Part shown: positions 36,555-48,461 of the stretch, one piece after another
Layout: each line of letters begins with the position of its first letter
Position numbering within the stretch: the stretch's first letter is position 1
Source: Amaranthus tricolor
Taxonomy: Eukaryota > Streptophyta > Magnoliopsida > Caryophyllales > Amaranthaceae
Assembly: GCF_026212465.1 (NCBI RefSeq)
Contig: NC_080056.1
Location: 7,782,517 to 7,846,516 of the forward strand
Direction: 5' to 3'
DNA: 64,000 nt
Position numbers and translations under genes: made by a program
Notes under the pieces: generated by a model
Seen by the model: only the letters and a program-made list of their open reading frames with translations
Database searches by the model: none
What the model was told of the DNA's origin: nothing

Positions 36555-37155
36555 GGGTTAGGATTAGGATAGAAGGCTTTAGAGCCATAAGGGAGGGGGA
36601 CTAACTTAGGATAGGATAGGATAGGGTAGGGGCTTAGAATAGAAGGTATATGTTTAGGTTAGGATAGTGCCTAGGGGAGGGTTAGGGTAGGATAGGATAG
36701 GGGCTTAAGGTAGGGTATGATAGGATAGGGTAGGGGTTTAGGGTGGGGTAGGATAGGATAGGGGTTTAGGCTAGGGTAGGATAGAATAGGGGTTTAGGGT
36801 AGGATAGGATAGGATAGGGGTTTAGGGTAGGGTAGGATAGAATAGGGGTGTAGGGTAGGATAGGGTAGGGGTTTAGGGTAGGATAGGATAGGGGTTTAGG
36901 GTGGGGTAGGATAGAATAGGGGTTTAGGGTAGGATAGGATAGGATAGGGGTTTAGGGTAGGGTAGGATAGAATAGGGGTGTAGGGTAGGATAGGGTAGGG
37001 GTTTAGGGTAGGATAGGATAGGGGATTAGGGTGGGGTAGGATAGGGTAGGGGTTTAAGGTGGGGTAGGATAGGATAGGGGTTTAGGGTAGGTTAGGATAG
37101 GGGTTTAGGGTAGGGTAGGATAGGGGTAATAGTAGGTTAGTAGGGTAGGATAGTA
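36555..37155. repeat. Telomere-like minisatellite (GGGGTTTAGGGTAGGATAG)n, right arm
   Basis: About 600 bp of irregular units mixing TTTAGGG, the plant telomere unit, with GATAGG and GGTAGG. Higher-order copies of 100-130 bp recur, for example from GGGGTGTAGGGTAGG. The left arm keeps only about 180 bp of it. Confidence 0.9.
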
Positions 37156-40154
37156 AAAATGTTACACACATGAATTGTGTTGGTCTAAATTGATGGTTTT
37201 GAAATTTTCTCAAGTTTTTGTGTTAATTCTTATGGTCTTCAATGTGATATTATATTTTATCGATCATTTCACTAAAATTTTTTCGTTATTTTCCCCTTCC
37301 CATAAAATTAAATTCTTGAAATACTTTATATTTTGGAGTATCAAAACATGAGAAGTTGTGATAATTCTATGGAGTGAGCAAGGCAGAATGTAAACAACAT
37401 CATAAGCTTGAGTGAGCAATCAAGTCGCTCAGGGGTGCCGAGCAAGCATATAAATCTCAATTCTTTCTAGAGACGTTTAAAACTGAATCCAACTTAACTC
37501 GACTTTAAAGTGAATTTAAAATAATGTAAAAATCAATGTGAATACAAGAACCGATTTTAAAATAATTCAAATTGATCCAATGATGCAAATAAACACCCTC
37601 CTTTCTTCATTTATTTCATTAGTTGAGCTCCCTATCAACAATTTTAACAAATTCTCAAATGTTCCTTCACCTAATTTATTGACATTGTTTGTTTACTTAA
37701 CCTTGAAAATATCCTTAGTTTAACATTTTTTGATGTATATAGTCCTTATATATTTTTCAATGACTTTATATAAATATAAAATTAGGTATTAAATAAGTTG
37801 ATATCTTCTTAATGTGGCGGCCGACTCATGAGTCATGACTTTTGTGTTATTGAAAATGATTATCATTCACTCTCTCTATATTGGTGCTTTTGACTATTTA
37901 TTTAACTTAGATTCGACTCAAACTTTTCTTAAACTTAATTTATGATCCAACCATGTTAAAAAAAGGTAAAATAAATGATTAAATACAATCCATCTATAAG
38001 TCATTAGGTACACTTTTAAAATCCTAAACCCATTAAACTCGATAGGTTTGAATTCAAATATGAAGTATAAGACTTTGGTTGTGGATTTGAACTTGAGTCT
38101 GAGTTTGAGTCACACGGTTTACACCAGACCAGAATATATTATGGTTTTTCGGTCCGGTCTGGTCTAAAATTTTTAAAACTTAGATCGGATCGGAAACTGT
38201 AATTTAAAAAAAACTGATCAGGCCATTTAGACCGTAGACTAAACTAAATACTTAAATTACGGTTTGATCCGATTTGATTTACAATTTAAATCAAACTTTG
38301 ATCGGCCCTAGTCAAAATAAGCATAGTTGACATCCTAATCATTTAAAGGAGTAGGCTAAGAAGACAATCAATCACATCATACAATTACTTTTCACATCAT
38401 AATATCCCTCCTCATTTCATAATTGATATTTTTTTCTCTTTCAAAACTAATATTTCTACATCTATTTCTTTTAAAATTAATTTAAAAACATTATATACCA
38501 CCTTTGTGTCATAATGTTTGCTATATTTTTAATTACATCAGTTTCACAATATATGCTGTATTGCTATATATTCACTCCTATCATGATTAAATGTTAATTT
38601 TATTAATATTTAACTTTTACTCATTCCATTTTCATATGTAATTTACGAATTTTAGTGTTAAATTTTGACTATGATTTTCAATCGATCTATAAGAAAAAAC
38701 ATATTCATGTGGTATCTTGTTAGATTTGTTTCAAAATATATACTTTTAAATATCAACTTTTTAGAATTTTTAAAAACTTACAATTTACATTATTTGATTT
38801 AAAGTTTACATTGAGATATACGAAAAAAGCGAATGAGAAGAACATTTAAAAATAGAGGGAGTATAGTTTTTAAAGAAGCATGATTAGAGATATTTACGAT
38901 CTAAAAATCGATAAGTGTGCAAAACTAAATGAAACATTTCACATTTGGTTAGAATATTATATGAGGGAGCATGTCATAATAAAGGAAGTAACTTATAAAT
39001 TGTCTTATTTATTTTATTTTATCTTACTTCATATTTTATTAATTTTTATATTTTTGTCATCATTAACTTTTATTCTATTTTACTATCAGTTCTTAATACA
39101 TGGTACAATGTCAAAATGATGTAATTATCATGTAATGAGTCTAGTATAAAAAAAAATACAACCTATCTTTTGAGAGATCTTCTTTGTGGGAAACATCTCT
39201 TAAGTTCAACCCATTAAAGCTTAACTCACCCAATTAGTCAAAAAAAATATGTGAAACAAATAAGTCGTAGAAATTTGAGCAAATGCGTATCATGTTGTAT
39301 TCTTATTCATCATACCATCATCATTTGTTTGCAATCTTTTAGTTATTCATAAAGGCACGTGACTGCCAACTCAGATTGAAAGCTACTCATTCTAACTTTA
39401 CCGAGACTTAATTCAGCTGCCATATATTCTCATTTCTATTTAATTTGCATTTAATTTTTATTTTGACTCCTCACAAATATTTATATTCTCTTATTTTATT
39501 TACGGTCCATTTGATAGATGATAATAGAGGGTGGTATTGAAAATGAAAAATTAATATAATTTTAGTTGAAAAATCTTTTGGCTACCTTAAAGGTCATGCT
39601 TGTCCAACTTTAATCATTTTATTTTCTTTATAAAATTCATTTCAATGCATTATCATTGGGAGATGTGATATTAGGTGGTAATGGAAATTTGTAAACAAAA
39701 AAAATTTTTTGTGATCAAAGTTTCATTACCATGGAAATGCTATGGAACTTTTGATGAATTTTTACACTATAAATCATTCTCATTACCACCATTTAGTATC
39801 ATTAACCAAACAGTCTATTAATATTTGTCTTATCCACACACTGCAATAGCGTATGTTCCAAAATCATGAGGACATATAGAGTAGCAAAAATTTGTATCAA
39901 TTTTCAATTTATTTTGTTCTACTTATTTTAAATTATTTTCTTTTTTGGAAATTAACCCCACTAAGCCTGGCTGAATAGCATGAACACCATGAGTTGTGAT
40001 TTAGGGCCTCATCTTAGAATTGTCCATCATTAGAGACATTATGTTGCATTGAATAAAAGTACTTGTATTGTACAATGTTTTAATATTATTATTGATAGTG
40101 TTATTGACCATTCATTTGTTGTTTATAATTCATCCATAAAATGATAAATTAATA
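37156..40154. other. Right arm, no gene; MITE and hAT relics
   Basis: Mirror of about 9108-12120. It includes the hAT end relic (about 38107-38309, ending GATCGGCCCTA) and a Tourist-like relic (about 39502-39823). Confidence 0.5.
38107..38309 (-). mobile_element. hAT end relic, right-arm copy
   Basis: Mirror of 10968-11170. Confidence 0.4.
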
Positions 40155-40520
40155 ATCCCTCCGTTCTTTTTTGATCTTCCACATTACTATAACGGGTAGT
40201 TTCAAAAGTTCTTCCACTTTAGAATACTTTCTATTTTTAGAAAGTTTTTATCCCACTTTTACCCCTTAAAACCCTCTTTTCTTTTAATGTACCCCGTTGC
40301 TTTTATTTATAATTATTTTCTCTCTCATACTTTCAATACAATTATTACTTCACACTACTATATAATTAAAATAATTCTCACTACAACCTCATACTTCCAA
40401 TACAATCATTACTTCACACTACTATTTAATTAAAATAATACCCACTACAACCCAAAGATTATATCTTCCTTAATATGTGTGAAAAACTTAAAGTGGAAGA
40501 TCAAAAAAGAACGGAGGGAG
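40155..40520. mobile_element. Stowaway MITE, right-arm copy
   Basis: Mirror of 8742-9107; ends GAACGGAGGGAG before TA. Confidence 0.85.
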
Positions 40521-40583
40521 TATCTAACTATTGTCTAACAAAATCAAAATGAGGGATTAATTCTTGTGGTAATTATTGATTAG

Positions 40584-42131
40584 GTGATAAATCATGGGAT
40601 GACGAGTTCATTCTTGGATGAATTGCTAAATGTTTCCAAGCAATTTTTTGGGCTTCCTTTAGATGAGAAACTGAAATATTGCCCAATTCCATCGAAGAAC
40701 ACTACCAAATACTTCAATGGGTATGCAAATTCCTCCTTTATTGCAGGAGATGAGAAATCTTTGAACTGGAATGATAGATTATTTCTCATAGCTCATCCTG
40801 ACAAATATCGTAAACTCCGATTTTGGCCTCAAAAACCACACAACTTCAGGTATATATATGACTTGCATAACTTTCTTGGTGTGTATTGTTGGGTTGTTTT
40901 TACAAATTAAAGATGATTTGCATATTTTATAGGTCATTGGAGATTTTTCTCCCACTGTCCTCATATATGGATTTGATATGGTATCTATTTGGCTTATGAA
41001 GTGTGAGCATCATCTTGTGTTTTCCGATTATATATGCTGACGTTCAAAATGAGTCAAGTCTAAACTTAAATATAATGTCAGAGTCGAAGTTCGATTAAAA
41101 ATTACATGATAGCTAGGTCCAAAAAGAATGATATTCTTAACCTAATTATTAATTACTTCCACGTAGGAATTTAACACGGTTTGCATGCGAGGAGGTTTTT
41201 ATGGCATAAAACCTTATATTTTCTTAATCTACTAATCATTACACCTATATAGTTCCTCCGTTCCTTAAAGTTATCGTTTTTAATTGTTATTTTGCTTTAG
41301 TTTTTATTATTATTGTTCATATGAGTAATCTATCTAATTATATCGTAAATTTTGGACAAAACTAATTTTATAAAAAATTAATATAAAAATATAATAAGAA
41401 ATTACGGAAAGATAAAAATCTATCTATTTAATCGTTGACTTAAAATTTACTAGATTGAATTTATTTTTAAAGAATGAGTGAAATTAAATTTATTATTGTA
41501 CGTTTTCAAGTACTGAAGGCTAAAACATAATTTATTTTTGTAAAGTAATACAATAGGGGTGTATCTAATGTCATTTAATAATGCCAACTGACAATATTTT
41601 ACTTATATATAAAATGGTATACTTAAAAGATATTACGATATGCATGTGTTGGTTAAAATTTGTTATGTCAATGCTGACCTAAGCCCAAACCTCTTTAAGT
41701 ATAATTTTTTAATTATTATGGACATCATTCGATTTTATTTTAGTGTTAGCCCCAAAATATAGAGATTTATACAAATGTAATGTTATTGTCTAAAAATGAA
41801 ATAATGGTAATCAATTATTGATGCAGAGAATTGGTAAAGGAATACAGTTTGAAGCTAAAAATGATGTTTGATGTTCTCCTAAAAGCGATGGCGAAGTCTA
41901 TACGATTAGATGAAAATAGCTTGTTAAATCAAATGGATGGAGGAGTTATCGCAACAACATTTGCAATGTATCCTCGCTGTTCATCTCCTGATCGTGTTTA
42001 CGGCATTCATCCACATACTGATGGATCAACTATTACAGCACTTTTACCTGATCGTGTTTACATATTCTTGTTACTCATCCTGACAATTTTTGTAAATTCC
42101 AATTTTGGCCTCGAAAACCACACAATTTCAG
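40584..42131 (+). pseudogene. 2OG-Fe(II) oxygenase fragment (gene C), right-arm copy, two exons
   Basis: Exon 2 (40584-40849) is open and well conserved: INHGMTSSFLDELLNVSKQF, then FNGYANSSFIAGDEKSLNWN, ending PQKPHNFR at a GT donor. Exon 3 (41827-42131) reads ELVKEYSLKLKMMF... AMYPRCSSPDRVYGIHPHTD with the H-x-D motif. After LLPD it continues with the last ~75 bp of an exon 2-like sequence, out of frame, to CAG/GTAAAT. The word CCTGATCGTGTTTAC occurs both at the proper PDRVY site and at the fusion point, so unequal exchange at this repeat is a likely cause. Exon 1 and the terminal exon are missing. Confidence 0.82.
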
Positions 42132-42608
42132 GTAAATTTAGCTTGGCATATCAAACAAATATCTTTTCACCTCAAACTAAATAACTCGTTTAGTTATTGA
42201 GTTAGTTATCCAGTTATAAATTAATAAAACGCTATTTTTAAAATAAAAATTGTTAAAAAGTACTACATAAATTTTTTTTCCCAAAAGGTACTCTATAGAA
42301 AAAGTTTTGTACTCTATAGAAAAAGTTTTGTCAAAAAATTCCTAATAAATTTTTTTCTTTTTCAATGAGTACCAAGTAACGTTTTCTACGGTTAACTGGT
42401 CAAAATCGAAAACTCTTCTTTCTCATCTTCAATTTCTTTTTCAATTTAATTTTGATTTTGATTAAAAAGTAGAGGAAGAAGATTGTGAAGAAATTGAATT
42501 GGATTTAGTTTAGACAGATCGGGTAAAATAATTAAGTAAAGTTGAGTATTTACTTAAATGTGTTATTGTTATCTACAAATGAAAAACTGTTAATCAATTA
42601 TGATGCAG

Positions 42609-42870
42609 AGAATTGGTCAAGGAATACAATTTGAGGTTAAAAATTATGCTGGGAGTCCTCCTTAAAGCCATGTCAAGGTCTATAAAAATAGATGAAGATA
42701 GTTTGTTGAATGAGATGGATGAAGGAGCCATAGCAACAAGATTTGCAATGTATCCTCGTTGTTCGTGTCCTGATCGTGTTTATGGAGTTCATCCACATTC
42801 TGATGGATCAGTTATTACGGCACTTCTACCAGATAAGGAAGTATCTGAAGGCTTAGATATCATGAAAGAT
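42609..42870 (+). pseudogene. 2OG-Fe(II) oxygenase exon 3 (gene D), right-arm copy, cut by E
   Basis: After an AG acceptor the exon reads ELVKEYNLRLKIMLGVLLK... AMYPRCSCPDRVYGVHPHSD... KEVSEGLDIMKD. HSD gives two iron ligands. The next base is the first of E copy 4 (TAGAGTTGTTC), whose TAG makes an immediate stop. TGAAAGAT at 42863-42870 is the target duplication. The frame up to that point is undamaged, so the E insertion may have been the inactivating event. Confidence 0.88.
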
Positions 42871-43744
42871 TAGAGTTGTTCAAAACAAACCCGACCCGGA
42901 ATTGAAAATTATCCGACCCGAAAAAATGTTAAATTTTTAGGTTTACCGAACCGGAATTATCCGAACCGATACTGCACTCGAATCGTTTGATAACCGAAAA
43001 GGGCAAAATAGAACTCGAGCTGCAACCGAATTTTATAACCGACATATAAACGTTAATCGATGTTACCCGAACTCAACAGTGATCGACCCGAGTCAAATCC
43101 GACCCGAACTATGCACGTAACCGAATGCAACCTGACTAAAACCGATTAAGATCGAACTGATACAAACCCCAATCGATTATTAATCGAAATGTTTTTAATC
43201 CGAACTGATACAAACCCGAACCGATTGTTAATCGAACTGTTATAAATCCGAATCAATTTTTCACCTAATTTCAGCAAATTAGGTCCAATTTCAATTTTCT
43301 AATTATGATTTTTTGAATATTTGAAAACTAATTTCTAATATTGAAACATTGTAAACAAGATTATATATAAATAAATAAGATTCCCCATGATATTAAAATC
43401 AATTATAAACCAATAAGCACATTACAAAAATTGGACAATTAGTAAGATCTCACACGTCTATATACAAAGATCAACGACTTAGAATAAGTAATGTATCAAT
43501 TGAGTAATATATTCATCAAATTGGACAATTAGTTATCTAAAATAATTTATTTGAGTATATAAATATTTTATATCAAATATTAAATATTTTTATTATTGAA
43601 TTTGATCAAATTGCATAATTTAGACTATTTAATTCAAAGTAACAAAAAAAATGGGGGTACTAGTTTCATTTACTATAATAGATCAAATTACAATAAATAA
43701 ACTTTGAATTACGATCGATTATTAATAGCCTATAAATTATTAAT

Positions 43745-43866
43745 AGCCTATAAAGGCTTCCTCCAGAAATAAACGCATGCCACTTAATGAAGCGAGCACA
43801 TGGTATTCTTTAGTAAAAGGCGAAAGAATAGTTCGCTTTGTGCTCACTGCATGGTAGCGTGAGAAT
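43745..43866 (-). ncRNA. U5: U5 snRNA gene, copy 4, complete
   Basis: All elements are present: loop 1 CGCCTTTTACT with ATTCTTT/AAAGAAT, the outer stem AGTGAGCAC/GTGCTCGCT, the Sm-like site ATTTCTGG and the 3' hairpin AGCCT-TTAT-AGGCT. The U5 body looks the same as that of copy 5. Confidence 0.87.
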
Positions 43867-43885
43867 AAAGAGAAGCAGGTTTTGT

Positions 43886-43936
43886 TATTTATATGCATAG
43901 CATTACCTTGCTCTTTTTTCTTGACCGATGTGGGAT
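43886..43936 (-). promoter_or_regulatory. snRNA promoter (USE + TATA) of U5 copy 4
   Basis: USE at 43926-43936 and TATAAATA at 43886-43893 on the minus strand, 32 bp apart. Confidence 0.78.
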
Positions 43937-44986
43937 ATTGTGCTTTCACTAATCTCTACAACAATGTTTTTTTTTTGGAAAGTACTCCAAAAATGTAGTA
44001 TTTTGAGAATTAGAAATAAGAAATCCCTTGTTAACTGATCTTTACATTAGAGTAAGTTAGGATGAGTAGTAATAAAACTGAATTTACAAAATTTTCAATG
44101 GGTTAATAAATGGGTTAAAATATGAGTCGACCTGACCTGATTGACCAATTTAATAAATGGGTTAAACAGGTTTTTTTCGGGTTTAAATATTCAACCTGAA
44201 CCTAAACCATTTAATAAACAGATAAGGTTAGGTTGACCCATTTAATTAATTGCGTCAAAAATCTAAACCCAAACCCGCTAATTTTGGATCGGTTTCAGAT
44301 CAGGTTAGCAGGTTGGGTCAGCTTTTGCCAGCCCTAAGATCAGTAATAACATTGAGTTAACTGTCAATGATAGTCTGTAACTATAACTCTATAACTCTAT
44401 AAGATAGTTTGTATTAGTTTCATTCACTCCAATAGGTCTAGTTCCGAACATTATTAAGCTTTAAATTAAATACGATCAATTATTAGTGTAATAGATTTAT
44501 TATTTTAAAGTATTCAAGGTCACTAATAAGTATAAATACATAATATCATATAAAATGGTTATGATTACTTGATTAATCTAATTCACTTTATTATATATAA
44601 TAAGTTTTAATTATCAAACTTAGAAATACAATCGATTATTAGTGTAATAGAGTAATGTATATTCTAATAGCTTATACTCCCTCTAATTAAAAACAAATGT
44701 CTCATTTGGAGTTTGCATAAATTCTACCTCTAGTAATATATTCTAAATTTCTAATAAGTTAATTACAAGCCTAAAAAGAAATCGAGATAATTACTCTGAA
44801 TTGGAGAGACTATTAGTTTAGCCTTTAGAGTACTCAATAAAGCTAATAAGTCTAAGTACGTAACTAATAGCCTATGAGATAGTTTAGATTATTCTTATTC
44901 ATTCAAACAAATCGAGTTTCGATTATCGAGTTTTAATATTCAATCAATTATCAAAAGTAGCAACATGATGCATTATTAAATAATAG

Positions 44987-45110
<124 letters not shown>

Positions 45111-45258
45111 ATTGAAATAAATTGATCTGCCATAAAATGAGCATACATCAATTAAAAACCCGACTATTAACTTATTTCGATATTGACCCGATCAATAGTT
45201 GTCCGTAACCGATAACTACTCGAAAAATAAAGCTCGAACCCGATTTATGCCCGAAAAA

Positions 45259-46325
45259 ACCTTAACATTAAATTTTGGATTTAACCTGACTATGAGTAGT
45301 ACTTTGGATCTGAAATACAATGATAGCAAGAGACAAGACACTTTAAGAGATAATTGTCAACACTGATCAGTATGATGTATCAGCAGAGTACTTGTAAGTA
45401 TAAAATAAGGGAATTCAAAGCCAATAAAGATTGTAGGAGTTATGAACCATAGAAGCTCCTTAATTTAGACCTTTAATACCTAAAGAGAAGGAAATTGACA
45501 TTGCTACTCCTAAAAAATGTACTTTAAAACCCCCCAAAAGGCCTCAATCATGTTGACAGGATAAAAAAAGAAAACGGGAAGGATAAAGAAAATGTAGGGC
45601 AAGGCAGTGCGATGAGCGCTAGATAGGATGGTGGCTATCAGAGCTAGAAGCAATCAACAAAGTACAGTCAGGGGAAGGGAAGATTGGTAGAGGTATCGGT
45701 GTATGTAATTGTTACAAAGATTCAACAACCATAATTGGCCATGGCCACAAGTCTAAGTGTCAGATTCGGATAGAAAAAAAAGAAACCCATACTCTTTTTT
45801 TTTATTACTACTAACAGCGACTTAAATTAAAAAAAAAAATTTTTTTTTTTAGTCGCTGTTAGTAACAGCGACTTTGGGCTTTTAATTTTTATTTTTTTTT
45901 TAGGTCGCTGTTACTAACAGCGACTTTGGGCTTTTAATTTTTTTTTTTTCCACTTTCGCTGTTACTAAAAGCGACTCTACCCGAAGCTAGGATTGGATAT
46001 ACGGAAGTTTATTTTGGGACATAAGTTTTTCCCAATCTTATATTTGGAATTAAGTAGATAAATAATCTCATTTTTTTTCAAATTTTCGAAGTACGTAACA
46101 CTTGGGCTATTAAAAGAAAATTATTTCACTCCAAATTTTTCTTTAGAAAAAAATAGAATTTCATGGAAATGCTCAGCATAAAACCCACCCCACTAACTAC
46201 CAAAAAGAAAACAAATTTATTCAAACTTCCTCTCAAATTTCTTCAATCAGATCGTTGATCTTAAAATGCAAACCAACTAACGAGTATTGATGTTTAAAAG
46301 CATGCATGGTAGGAGTGATTAATGA
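45259..46325 (-). repeat. Inverted copy of spacer segment 23085-24154
   Basis: Reverse complement of part of the spacer, including roughly the left two thirds of the fold-back element and its left end. It is bounded by AACC at the left join and ATGA at the right join, each shared by both partners. Confidence 0.85.
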
Positions 46326-47376
46326 GACTATTATTTAATAATGCATAATGTTGCTACTTTTGATAATTAATTGAATATTAAAACTCGATAATCGAAACTC
46401 GATTTGTTTGAATGAATAAGAATAATCTAAACTATCTCATAGGCTATTAGTTACGTACTTAGACTTATTAGCTTTATTGAGTACTCTAAAGGCTAAACTA
46501 ATAGTCTCTCCAATTCAGAGTAATTATCTCGATTTCTTTTTAGGCTTGTAATTAACTTATTAGAAATTTAGAATATATTACTAGAGGTAGAATTTATGCA
46601 AACTCCAAATGAGACATTTGTTTTTAATTAGAGGGAGTATAAGCTATTAGAATATACATTACTCTATTACACTAATAATCGATTGTATTTCTAAGTTTGA
46701 TAATTGAAACTTATTATATATAATAAAGTGAATTAGATTAATCAAGTAATCATAACCATTTTATATGATATTATGTATTTATACTTATTAGTGACCTTGA
46801 ATACTTTAAAATAATAAATCTATTACACTAATAATTGATCGTATTTAATTTAAAGCTTAATAATGTTCGGAACTAGACCTATTGGAGTGAATGAAACTAA
46901 TACAAACTATCTTATAGAGTTATAGAGTTATAGTTACAGACTATCATTGACAGTTAACTCAATGTTATTACTGATCTTAGGGCTGGCAAAAGCTGACCCA
47001 ACCTGCTAACCTGATCTGAAACCGATCCAAAATTAGCGGGTTTGGGTTTAGATTTTTGACGCAATTAATTAAATGGGTCAACCTAACCTTATTTGTTTAT
47101 TAAATGGTTTAGGTTCAGGTTGAATATTTAAACCCAAAAAAAACCTGTTTAACCCATTTATTAAATTGGTCAATCAGATCAGGTCGACTCATATTTTAAC
47201 CCATTTATTAACCCATTGAAAATTTTGTAAATTCAGTTTTATTACTACTCATCCTAACTTACTCTAATGTAAAGATCAGTTAACAAGGGATTTCTTATTT
47301 CTAATTCTCAAAATACTACATTTTTGGAGTACTTTCCAAAAAAAAACATTGTTGTAGAGATTAGTGAAAGCACAAT

Positions 47377-47427
47377 ATCCCACATCGGTCAAGAAAAAAG
47401 AGCAAGGTAATGCTATGCATATAAATA
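47377..47427 (+). promoter_or_regulatory. snRNA promoter (USE + TATA) of U5 copy 5
   Basis: ATCCCACATCG (47377-47387), 32 bp, TATAAATA (47420-47427). Confidence 0.78.
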
Positions 47428-47446
47428 ACAAAACCTGCTTCTCTTT

Positions 47447-47569
47447 ATTCTCACGCTACCATGCAGTGAGCACAAAGCGAACTATTCTTTCGCCTTTTAC
47501 TAAAGAATACCATGTGCTCGCTTCATTAAGTGGCATGCGTTTATTTCTGGAGGAAGCCTTTATAGGCTA
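47447..47569 (+). ncRNA. U5: U5 snRNA gene, copy 5, complete
   Basis: Full U5 layout with ATTTCTGG as Sm-like site and the terminal AGCCT/AGGCT hairpin. Two copies of TAGGCTATTAATAAT overlap and follow the end. A plant 3'-box was not clearly identified. Confidence 0.87.
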
Positions 47570-48453
47570 TTAATAATTTATAGGCTATTAATAATCGATC
47601 GTAATTCAAAGTTTATTTATTGTAATTTGATCTATTATAGTAAATGAAACTAGTACCCCATCTTTTTTGTTACTTTGAATTAAATAGCCTAAATTATGCA
47701 ATTTGATCAAATTCAATAATAAAAATATTTAATATTTGATATAAAATATTTATATACTCAAATAAATTATTCTAGATAACTAATTGTCCAATTTGATGAA
47801 TATATTACTCAATTGATACATTACTTATTCTAAGTCGTTGATCTTTGTATATAGACGTGTGAGATCTTACTAATTGTCCAATTTTTGTAATGTGCTTATT
47901 GGTTTATAATTGATTTTAATATCATGGGGAATCTTATTTATTTATATATAATCTTGTTTACAATGTTTCAATATTAGAAATTAGTTTTCAAATATTCAAA
48001 AAATCATAATTAAAAAATTGAAATTGGACCTAATTTGCTGAAATTAGGTAAAAAATTGATTCGGATTTATAACAGTTCGATTAACAATTGGTTCAGGTTT
48101 GTATCAGTTTGGATTAAAAATAGTTCGATTAATAATCGATTCGGGTTTGTATCAGTTCGATCTTAATCGGTTTTAGTCAGGTTGCATTCGGTTACGTGCA
48201 TAGTTCGGGTCGGATTTGACTCGGGTCGATCACTGTTGAGTTCGGGTAACATCGGTTAACGTTTATATGTCGGTTATAAAATTCGGTTGCAGTTCGAGTT
48301 CGATTTTGCCCTTTTCGGTTATCAAACGATTCGAGTGCAGTATCGGTTCGGATAATTCCGGTTCGGTAAACCTAAAAAATTAACATTTTTCGGGTTGGAT
48401 AATTTTCAATTCCGGGTCGGATTTTCGGGTCGGGTTTGTTTTGAACAACTTTA

Positions 48454-48461
48454 GAAACTAG
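48454..48461 (+). repeat. Right target-site duplication GAAACTAG of the 44.6 kb block
   Basis: Partner of 3812-3819. Confidence 0.85.

Larger units (their letters stand above)
46322..48453 (+). mobile_element. E copy 5: right part of E, right end of the whole block
   Basis: Starts just after the position of the AT microsatellite (GAGACTATTATTTAAT...) and runs to the right end GTTTTGAACAACTTTA. It is followed by GAAACTAG, the same octamer that precedes copy 1. Its right subterminal region has an extra TCGGATTTTCGGG unit relative to copy 1. It is complete for U5. Confidence 0.85.

Noticed and set aside
6392..42870. The oxygenase exons as working genes
   Set aside because: Each lacks exons, and gene B has a frameshift and stops; gene D is cut by E.
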